From Phycisphaerae bacterium (GTDB lineage: Bacteria > Planctomycetota > Phycisphaerae > Phycisphaerales > SM1A02), in the NCBI GenBank assembly GCA_002591705.1, contig PAAB01000058.1:3913-9178 (forward strand): 5,266 bases of DNA, written 5' to 3'. Below the pieces are notes generated by a model that worked only from the letters and a program-made list of their open reading frames with translations, was not told where the DNA came from and made no database searches. The translations under genes and the position numbers were made by a program. Positions 1 through 4,694 of this stretch are shown piece by piece. Each line of letters opens with the position of its first letter. Position 1 is the first letter of the stretch.

Positions 1-383
1 CCCAGCCAGTTGGCCGTGGCCCCGGTGGCGATGATGACCGTGCGGGTCTCGATCTCCTTGCCCCCTGAAGTCGTGATCCTCATCGGTTGGGAGGAGAAGT
101 CGCAGGACACCACGTCCTCTCCGAGGATCCGGGTTCCGAACCGCTCGGCCTGGGCCTGAAACTGCTGCATCATCTCCGGACCACTGATTCCATCCGGAAA
201 ACCCGGGTAGTTCTCGACGTCGGTCGTGAGCATGAGCTGGCCGCCGGGGAGGACCGGCGCCGGATTCGACTGCGGCACGCCGATGCAGCACAGCGGTTCG
301 AGATTGGCCCGGGCGGCGTAGATCGCCGCCGTCCAGCCCGCGGGCCCGCTTCCGATGATGACGCAACGTTCCGTATCAGCCAT
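1..383 (-). CDS. trxB: Thioredoxin reductase, N-terminal part (cut by window edge)
   Basis: This is the N-terminal 127 codons of a flavoprotein that uses NADPH, through FAD, to reduce cytoplasmic thioredoxin. The protein starts MADTERCVIIGSGPAGWTAA. GSGPAG (residues 11-16) is the FAD-binding Rossmann loop. GGQL (47-50), TTDVENYPGFPDG (53-65) and ATGA (120-123) are typical landmarks of low-molecular-weight bacterial TrxR. The NADPH domain and the redox CxxC lie beyond the left edge and cannot be checked, so a TrxB-like ferredoxin/flavodoxin reductase remains possible. The ATG at 383-381 puts the GxGPAG loop at the usual distance from the N-terminus. A GGAAG ribosome site (390-394, minus strand) precedes it by 6 bases and sits inside the last codons of the upstream gene. 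The upstream stop is only 3 bases before the ATG, so the two genes are almost certainly one transcript, possibly translationally coupled. Confidence 0.93.
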   Translation of the reverse strand, partial: MADTERCVIIGSGPAGWTAAIYAARANLEPLCCIGVPQSNPAPVLPGGQLMLTTDVENYPGFPDGISGPEMMQQFQAQAERFGTRILGEDVVSCDFSSQPMRITTSGGKEIETRTVIIATGATANWL

Positions 384-386
384 GGG

Positions 387-1844
387 TCACTTCCGCTCCA
401 GCTGGCCGCGCACAATGGCCTTCGCCGGGGGCCAGTAAAAGATGTCTTCATCGAGTCCATGCAGCAGCATGCCGCCCTCCGAACTCTGCTCGAGATCCGG
501 TCCGAAGCTGAAGACGACGCAGTTGCCCTCCTCGAGCCACACTCGATCGACACCGATGTCGATCGCGGTCCGGCTGTTGACGTACTTGTACTGCATCGGA
601 TACAGCTCTTCGTTGAACACGTCGACGCTCTGCTGCTTGGACAGCGGATTGGGGTACAGCGCCACCAGCTTCTTGGGGAACCGACCCCGATCGGCCCGGT
701 AGCTGCACAGTGCCGCAGCGACCACCGTTCCACGCGTCTCGCTCAGCAGGAGCTTCCGCAGTTCGAACAGGTCGACGATGTCGTCGATGATGAACAGCAC
801 GGCTGCGTAGCGGGTCGAGTTCGTCTTGTCGTACTCGGTCTCCATGCCGAGCATGGCCGAGTATTCGTTGATCCTCCATCGCCTCCACCAGTCGTCGAAG
901 ATGTTGGTCAGCCGCTCCTGGGTCGCCGGCAGACCGCCGTGGGTGGCCGCGAGCTCGACCCAGCGGCGTCCGGCACCGAAGCGGCCCAGCGGCTCGTCTT
1001 CCGCCTGGATCTCGGTGAACACCTCGAGGAATCGGTCCGGATCCGCATCACCGGTGGTGGAATCGAAGACCTGATTGAAGATCTCGCGGGCCACGATGCG
1101 GTCCGCTTCGGGAATGGCCAGTCGTCCACGATCGGTCCGGAGATAGGGAATCTCCTTCTGGGCGATGTGCGTGAACTGGTCGGCACTGATCCGATCCGCG
1201 TAGGACCAGAAGCAGTCGCGCATGTTCTGGAGCGAGACGATCAGCAGCCCCATCGCCGTCCGCTTCTCCTCGAGGAAGTCGCGGTCGCAGAACTTGCGGA
1301 GCAGCCAGAGCTGGGCGATCGCCAGGTCGAGTGCTTCCGCCGACTTGCCCGCCTCGAAGAGGCGATAGGTTTCGGCGGTCGAGTACGCGAGGATCTCCTG
1401 CAGTGCATCCAGATAGGCGAAGCGGTTGTTGCGGACCTTGCCCTTGGACCAGATCTCGATGAAGACGTTCTTCTGCTGATAGGTCGCGGGGACGTTGTCC
1501 ATGCCGTAGGGAAGCCCCACGATCGTCCGCTGGGAGGCTTCGATGATCGCCTCCGCCAGACCCGGATTGGACTCCGCCCACGCCGAGACCTCGCTCCAGC
1601 CGGCCATGCCCGGCCAGATGGTTTCGAGGTTGAAGAACGGCCCCACTTCCTGGGGCGGCGTCGACAGCTTCAGATACGCATCGAAGAGGATTCTCCACCC
1701 CTTGGTGGATTCGCTCCCCTTGATGGAGTTGTGACTGTTCAGACGATCGATCAGATCGTTCACGTCCGCGGTCACCGGAGCAGCCAGCCCGCTGAGCGCG
1801 AGCAGCCCGACCAGAGCCGCACAGTGTCGTTGAAGCGTTCGCAT
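387..1844 (-). CDS. Secreted protein of unknown function with planctomycete-type C-terminal module
   Basis: I cannot assign a function to this 485-residue protein. Residues 1-26 form a Sec-type signal peptide: a basic start (MRTLQRH), a hydrophobic core (AALVGLLALSGLAA), then VTA before DVND. The middle part (about 30-360) looks mostly alpha-helical, rich in Glu, Arg, Leu and aromatic residues, with no catalytic motif I recognise. The last 125 residues contain ETRGTVVAAALCSYRADRGRFP (around 369-390), then NCVVFSFGPD (441-450) and DEDIFYWPP (465-473). The order helix, YRxDxGxFP, short strands, GPD, DIxxWPP recalls the C-terminal module of many planctomycete hypothetical proteins and faintly the pseudopilin GspG. 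That resemblance is from memory of the family style, not a search. The start is supported by the signal peptide and by AGGGAAGGA (1849-1857, minus strand) 4 bases before the ATG. It is the first gene of a leftward pair with trxB. Codon-position behaviour and end-to-end openness favour this frame over the long antisense frame opposite. Confidence 0.88.
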   Translation of the reverse strand: MRTLQRHCAALVGLLALSGLAAPVTADVNDLIDRLNSHNSIKGSESTKGWRILFDAYLKLSTPPQEVGPFFNLETIWPGMAGWSEVSAWAESNPGLAEAIIEASQRTIVGLPYGMDNVPATYQQKNVFIEIWSKGKVRNNRFAYLDALQEILAYSTAETYRLFEAGKSAEALDLAIAQLWLLRKFCDRDFLEEKRTAMGLLIVSLQNMRDCFWSYADRISADQFTHIAQKEIPYLRTDRGRLAIPEADRIVAREIFNQVFDSTTGDADPDRFLEVFTEIQAEDEPLGRFGAGRRWVELAATHGGLPATQERLTNIFDDWWRRWRINEYSAMLGMETEYDKTNSTRYAAVLFIIDDIVDLFELRKLLLSETRGTVVAAALCSYRADRGRFPKKLVALYPNPLSKQQSVDVFNEELYPMQYKYVNSRTAIDIGVDRVWLEEGNCVVFSFGPDLEQSSEGGMLLHGLDEDIFYWPPAKAIVRGQLERK

Positions 1845-1865
1845 GCCGTCCTTCCCTGCAAGAAT

Positions 1866-1888
1866 CGGTCCGGAGCCGCCCGGAACCG
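1866..1888 (-). repeat. Inverted repeat (hairpin) in the leader of the secreted-protein gene
   Basis: Read on the minus strand, CGGTTCCGG and CCGGACCG can pair as an 8-bp stem with one bulged T around the 6-base loop GCGGCT. It lies between the proposed -10 box (1899-1904) and the ribosome site (1849-1857), so it would be in the mRNA leader. It does not cover the ribosome site. The base composition is GC-rich and such stems arise by chance, so a regulatory role is not established. Confidence 0.3.
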
Positions 1889-1898
1889 TTGGGTTGCG

Positions 1899-1904
1899 AT
1901 TGTA
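1899..1904 (-). promoter_or_regulatory. Candidate -10 box (TACAAT) for the leftward pair
   Basis: The minus strand reads TACAAT, which matches 5 of 6 positions of the sigma-70 consensus TATAAT and is one of few AT-rich spots in the spacer. Transcription starting about 7 bases downstream would give a leader of roughly 48 bases before the ATG at 1844. No convincing -35 hexamer lies 16-18 bases upstream, so the call rests on the -10 box and its position. Confidence 0.4.
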
Positions 1905-1942
1905 GCAGGCCCTGCATGACGGGGCTGCGGGGCCCTCCCGGC

Positions 1943-1948
1943 TATACT
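1943..1948 (+). promoter_or_regulatory. Candidate -10 box (TATACT) for gmhA
   Basis: TATACT matches 5 of 6 positions of the sigma-70 -10 consensus and stands out in a GC-rich stretch. A start about 7 bases downstream would give a leader of about 42 bases before the gmhA ATG at 1997. No good TTGACA-like hexamer lies at the usual spacing. With the minus-strand TACAAT about 40 bases to the left, it would form a compact divergent promoter region. Confidence 0.4.
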
Positions 1949-1996
1949 CCGGTCAGTTCCCGCCGCGTCCCTCCCTCCTTCCGACAGCCCGACACC

Positions 1997-2563
1997 ATGA
2001 CCAATATCCAGGACCATCTTCGACAACGAATCGACGGCTCCGTCGCAGCCATCGAATCCATCCGGGATCTGGTGCCGGAGTTGGCGAGAGTCGGCAACTC
2101 GATCTTCGAGCGCATGGACAACGGAGGCACGTTGTTCACCGCCGGCAACGGCGGCTCCGCCGCCCACGCCCTCCATCTTTCGGAGGAACTGGTCGGCCGG
2201 TACCGCTCCAACCGCAAGCCGATGCCGGCGATCTGTCTCAATGCCGACCCGACGGCATTGACCTGCATCGCCAACGACTTCGGATTCGAGAGCGTCTTCG
2301 CCCGTCAGTGCGCTGCCCTCGTTCGTCCCGGGGATGTCCTACTGGTCTTCTCCACCAGCGGGCGAAGCGGCAACCTGATCGAAGCACTCCAGACCGCACG
2401 CGAGAACGAGGCGTTGACGGTGGGCCTGCTGGGAGGCGATGGCGGGCCATGCCGGGACCTCTGCGACCATCCGATCGTCGTTCCGGCCGAGGACTCCGCC
2501 TTCATTCAGGAAGGCCACCAGGTTCTTCTGCACCTGCTCTGCGAAATGGCCGAGCAACGCTGA
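1997..2563 (+). CDS. gmhA: Phosphoheptose isomerase (sedoheptulose 7-phosphate isomerase), SIS-domain protein
   Basis: GmhA converts D-sedoheptulose 7-phosphate to D-glycero-D-manno-heptose 7-phosphate, the first cytoplasmic step towards ADP- or GDP-activated heptose for surface glycans. The product is 188 residues, the normal family length. The single SIS domain shows GNGGSAAHALHLSEELVGRY (50-69), the sugar-phosphate loop STSGRSGN (119-126), NDFGF (93-97) and a C-terminal FIQEGHQVLLHLL (169-181). Aligned by eye to E. coli GmhA, the zinc/catalytic residues H60, E64, Q171 and H179 are all present (E. coli H61, E65, Q172, H180), so it should be active. The ATG at 1997 gives the family N-terminus. 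An in-frame ATG at 1889 would add 36 residues unlike the family and would start upstream of the candidate -10 box. No Shine-Dalgarno sequence precedes the ATG, and the leader is pyrimidine-rich instead. No other heptose genes (hldE, gmhB) are in the window. A hairpin with a T-run follows the stop. Confidence 0.95.
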   Translation: MTNIQDHLRQRIDGSVAAIESIRDLVPELARVGNSIFERMDNGGTLFTAGNGGSAAHALHLSEELVGRYRSNRKPMPAICLNADPTALTCIANDFGFESVFARQCAALVRPGDVLLVFSTSGRSGNLIEALQTARENEALTVGLLGGDGGPCRDLCDHPIVVPAEDSAFIQEGHQVLLHLLCEMAEQR

Positions 2564-2589
2564 TTCCTCTTTTCACCCGTTTGTGCAGA

Positions 2590-2624
2590 CCGACGGATGA
2601 AGGGCGTTCCGTCGGGCCCATTTT
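2590..2624 (+). terminator. Probable rho-independent terminator after gmhA
   Basis: CCGACGGA (2590-2597) and TCCGTCGG (2608-2615) form a perfect 8-bp stem with a 10-base loop, starting 26 bases after the gmhA stop. TTTT follows at 2621-2624 after the short spacer GCCCA. The T-run is short and slightly detached, which is the weak point, but the position fits termination of gmhA transcription. Confidence 0.55.
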
Positions 2625-2630
2625 CCGGTC

Positions 2631-2654
2631 CCGTTTCAATCGACGTTGAAGCGG
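2631..2654 (+). repeat. Inverted repeat (9-bp hairpin) in the spacer upstream of the exported-protein gene
   Basis: CCGTTTCAA (2631-2639) and TTGAAGCGG (2646-2654) pair over 9 bp, with one G-U wobble in the plus-strand RNA, around the 6-base loop TCGACG. No T-run follows, so it is not a standard terminator on the plus strand. It could be a second structural element of gmhA 3' processing or part of the next gene's leader; the sequence does not decide. Confidence 0.4.
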
Positions 2655-2670
2655 CCACTTCCGGCGGAAC

Positions 2671-2689
2671 CGGATGGCGGCCCCATCCG
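2671..2689 (+). repeat. Inverted repeat (7-bp hairpin) in the same spacer
   Basis: CGGATGG (2671-2677) and CCATCCG (2683-2689) form a perfect 7-bp stem with the 5-base loop CGGCC. There is no T-run after it. It is the third stem-loop within 100 bases. Its function is unknown. Confidence 0.4.
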
Positions 2690-2744
2690 TACGAATCAGG
2701 CAGAAGCACTGCAGCCGATGCCTGCGATCGGCCGACTCTTCTTC

Positions 2745-2763
2745 AATGCAGGTCCGATGCATT
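2745..2763 (+). repeat. Short inverted repeat AATGCA/TGCATT
   Basis: AATGCA (2745-2750) and TGCATT (2758-2763) are perfect inverted halves with a 7-base centre. This could be a weak hairpin or a dyad operator for the gene starting at 2828, 65 bases downstream. Dyads this short occur by chance, so this is only a candidate. Confidence 0.25.
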
Positions 2764-2815
2764 CCCCCCCGCATTCCCCTCCTCGGGAGGCGACCGGGGC
2801 ACGGACCGATGCCAT

Positions 2816-2821
2816 GGAGAG
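2816..2821 (+). promoter_or_regulatory. Ribosome binding site GGAGAG that fixes the start at 2828
   Basis: GGAGAG lies 6 bases before the ATG at 2828. It settles the start, because the same frame is open back to an ATG at 2597. The upstream part has no plausible protein character and would bury the signal peptide that begins exactly at 2828. Confidence 0.75.
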
Positions 2822-2827
2822 ACCACA

Positions 2828-3541
2828 ATGGTTCGTTCCCGACTACTCCTGCGTGCGGCCGCCCTCACGGTCGGCCTGCTCGCCACGACGGCCCCCGGCG
2901 CCGTGATCCGCATCACGCCGCAGCTCGAGTTGGAAACGAGTCGAATCATGGGCGTCTTCGGTGACGACAGCGGTACCTTCAGCGACGAGGCCCTGCTGAA
3001 GATCCATACCGCCCTCTGGGACGACGGGATCGAGACCGACGGATACGTGACCATGCTCGGCCTGGACACGGACCATGGAATCTCCCTGGTGTTCCTCATC
3101 GATGCCGCCGGCATCGGCGGGGGAAATGAAACGGCCAGCATCTCCTTTCAGACCACCGCCCCCATCGGCCGCACGCGATGGATCAATGACCAACCCGACG
3201 ACATCTCGGACAGCTACAACGGCATCAGCGGCAAGCAGGTTGCATGGGGCCTCTTCTCGTGGAATGCGAATGTGGAAGGCGACGCCTTTGCGTGGTCGAA
3301 CCTGCAGCCCGGCGACGGCCTGAGTGCCATGTTCGCGGCCATCGAGGAATCGACGCTGCCGGGCCTGAACGGCGAGGACACCTTCCAGTTCGTCAGCGCC
3401 GACGGCGACGGATGGTCGATCGTCGACACGGACTCGTTCACGTCCGCGAACTACTACTCCTTCACCGCGCAGGTCGTGCCGAATCCCGCGACCATCGCCC
3501 TCCTCAGCATCGCGGCGTGCCACCGTCGCCGACGACGCTGA
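2828..3541 (+). CDS. Exported protein with PEP-CTERM-like C-terminal sorting tail
   Basis: This is a 237-residue exported protein whose binding or structural role I cannot name. Residues 1-25 are a signal peptide (MVRSRLLLRAAALTVGLLATTAPGA). The mature part (26-216) is acidic, rich in Gly, Asp, Ser and Thr, with alternating strand-like segments, as expected of the beta-sandwich proteins that carry such tails. The C-terminus reads VVPNP (216-220), a short hydrophobic run ATIALLSIAA (221-230), C231, H232 and five arginines (233-237). This is the three-part layout of a PEP-CTERM signal, which an exosortase recognises and cleaves for surface attachment or export. Here the usual PEP is PNP and the membrane run is only about 10 residues, as in short planctomycete versions. 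The only cysteine is C231, next to the arginines. No exosortase gene is in the window. It is preceded by a hairpin-rich spacer and followed after 74 bases by the membrane redox gene. Confidence 0.85.
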   Translation: MVRSRLLLRAAALTVGLLATTAPGAVIRITPQLELETSRIMGVFGDDSGTFSDEALLKIHTALWDDGIETDGYVTMLGLDTDHGISLVFLIDAAGIGGGNETASISFQTTAPIGRTRWINDQPDDISDSYNGISGKQVAWGLFSWNANVEGDAFAWSNLQPGDGLSAMFAAIEESTLPGLNGEDTFQFVSADGDGWSIVDTDSFTSANYYSFTAQVVPNPATIALLSIAACHRRRRR

Positions 3542-3603
3542 GTCGAACGCACCTTCGAGATTCGTGGCCTCTCCGGGCGTGAGGACGCTATCCTTTGACC
3601 TGC

Positions 3604-3609
3604 AGGAGG
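3604..3609 (+). promoter_or_regulatory. Strong ribosome binding site AGGAGG that fixes the start at 3616
   Basis: The full consensus AGGAGG lies 6 bases before the ATG at 3616. It decides against the in-frame TTG at 3595, which lies upstream of this site and would add seven residues. It is the strongest ribosome site in the window. Confidence 0.85.
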
Positions 3610-3615
3610 GTCGCC

Positions 3616-4677
3616 ATGACCACCGAAACCGCACCATCCCCGTCCCCACGCCCCGCCGACCGGTTCCAGGCCGGCGGAACGATCGGCATGATTCTCATCC
3701 GCATCGTCGTTCCGCTCTGGGTGCTGTCGGGCGCCCTGTTCAAGATCACGGAACGATCCCCCAGCCTCCTGCCCAAGGATTTCATGGTGCAGGTCGAGGC
3801 CCTCGGGGTGGACCTGTACTGGGCATTGGCCTTCCTAATCGCCTTCGAGTTCATCGCCGTGGCGATCATGCTGTTCATCCCCTCGCTCGCCCGGTTCATG
3901 GCCGTGCTCATGCTTTCGGCCTTCTGCCTCGTGCTTCTGAATGAACTTCGCGCGGGCAACTTCGACTCCTGCGGGTGTCTCGGCAGCGCCTCACCCCCGC
4001 CATGGCTGATGCTGATCATCGACTTCCTGCTTCTGCTCGGAGTCGTGGTGTTCAAGCCCCGCCCGGTGCAGTTTGCATCGAAGCGAACCTCGTGGACCAT
4101 CGTCGCCGCGCTGGTTCTGGTCACCAGCGGCACCACGTTCACTCTGGTCCTCAGCGAGATGGGTCCGACGACCATCGTGGAGGTGATCGAGGCCCCGTCC
4201 GGCGACGAGACGGGCGCCGGCGATGCGGACGGCGCGACGGTGCAGCCGCCGGTGACGGCACCCCGAACGCTTCCCGGGTACTACCTGCTCGACACCAGCG
4301 ACTGGGTCGGGCGCAATGTCCGGGACATCGATCTGGTGAACTACGTCGAAGGTCTGGCCGATTCGGTTCAGGAGGGTCGTCAGTACCTCATCTTCTTCAG
4401 CCGCACCTGCGACCACTGCCAGATGCTGCTCGAACTGCACTTCGGATTCGGCGTCCCGGTTCCCACCACGCTCATCACCATTCCCGAAAGCAAGGATGGA
4501 TTCGAGACCGAAGGGATCCTGGATCAGCCGTGCTTCGACTGCCGGGAACTGGAACTCCCCGTCGGCTGCGACTGGCTCATGACCCCCCCACTGGTTCTGG
4601 CCCTGGAGGATGGAGTGGTCCAGTGCGCCAAGGAAGCCGAGGACAGCGACGTCCCGGAGTGTCTGATCTGGCACTGA
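3616..4677 (+). CDS. MauE/DoxX-like membrane protein fused to a C-terminal thioredoxin-like domain
   Basis: This 353-residue protein probably carries out thiol-disulfide exchange at the outer face of the cytoplasmic membrane. I see five hydrophobic segments: about 23-43, 67-89, 91-110, 130-147 and 160-180. Between the third and fourth is SCGCLGS (118-124), the Cys-Gly-Cys signature of MauE-like redox membrane proteins. After the fifth comes an acidic, flexible linker (about 190-215) and then a thioredoxin-like domain: strand YLIFFSRT (257-264), active site CDHC (265-268), and a cis-proline-like MTPPLVLALEDGVV (322-335). The basic loop 148-159 (KPRPVQFASKRT) between segments 4 and 5 should face the cytoplasm. 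That places both the CGC loop and the thioredoxin domain outside. Extra cysteines C306 and C309 (CFDC), C318, C337 and C349 are unusual for a thioredoxin. The fold ends soon after the cis-proline hairpin, so the last helix may be missing or altered. Its partner substrates are unknown. The M20 gene starts 17 bases after its stop. Confidence 0.85.
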   Translation: MTTETAPSPSPRPADRFQAGGTIGMILIRIVVPLWVLSGALFKITERSPSLLPKDFMVQVEALGVDLYWALAFLIAFEFIAVAIMLFIPSLARFMAVLMLSAFCLVLLNELRAGNFDSCGCLGSASPPPWLMLIIDFLLLLGVVVFKPRPVQFASKRTSWTIVAALVLVTSGTTFTLVLSEMGPTTIVEVIEAPSGDETGAGDADGATVQPPVTAPRTLPGYYLLDTSDWVGRNVRDIDLVNYVEGLADSVQEGRQYLIFFSRTCDHCQMLLELHFGFGVPVPTTLITIPESKDGFETEGILDQPCFDCRELELPVGCDWLMTPPLVLALEDGVVQCAKEAEDSDVPECLIWH

Positions 4678-4694
4678 GTCGCTACCCTGCAGGC

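Noticed and set aside
87..1919. Open frame of 610 codons on the plus strand opposite the secreted-protein gene and trxB
   Set aside because: It lies antisense to two genes with clear signals (signal peptide, FAD-binding motif, ribosome sites). Its translation is a monotonous Arg/Asp/Glu/Val-rich sequence without domains, typical of a shadow frame in GC-rich DNA.
1889..1996. Upstream in-frame start of gmhA at 1889
   Set aside because: It would add 36 residues absent from the family and would begin upstream of the candidate -10 box.
2715..2812. Three copies of CCGATGC as a repeat array
   Set aside because: The unit is 7 bases, the spacings are unequal (39 and 52), and the flanks are not conserved, so it does not qualify as CRISPR or a tandem repeat.
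2597..2827. Upstream in-frame extension of the exported-protein gene to an ATG at 2597
   Set aside because: The ATG lies inside the probable terminator hairpin, the extension has no domain character, and the signal peptide and ribosome site point to 2828.
3543..3558. TCGAA/TTCGA inverted repeat just after the exported-protein stop as a terminator
   Set aside because: The stem is only 5 bp and no T-run follows.
3589..3594. TATCCT as a -10 box before the membrane redox gene
   Set aside because: It is only a 4/6 match with no -35, and a start from it would fall on the ribosome site, leaving almost no leader.
2843..3649. Open frame of 268 codons on the minus strand
   Set aside because: It is antisense to the exported PEP-CTERM-like gene, with low-complexity composition and no ribosome site or motif.
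3991..4674. Open frame of 227 codons on the minus strand
   Set aside because: It mirrors the codons of the MauE-thioredoxin gene, which has a strong ribosome site, membrane segments and active-site motifs.
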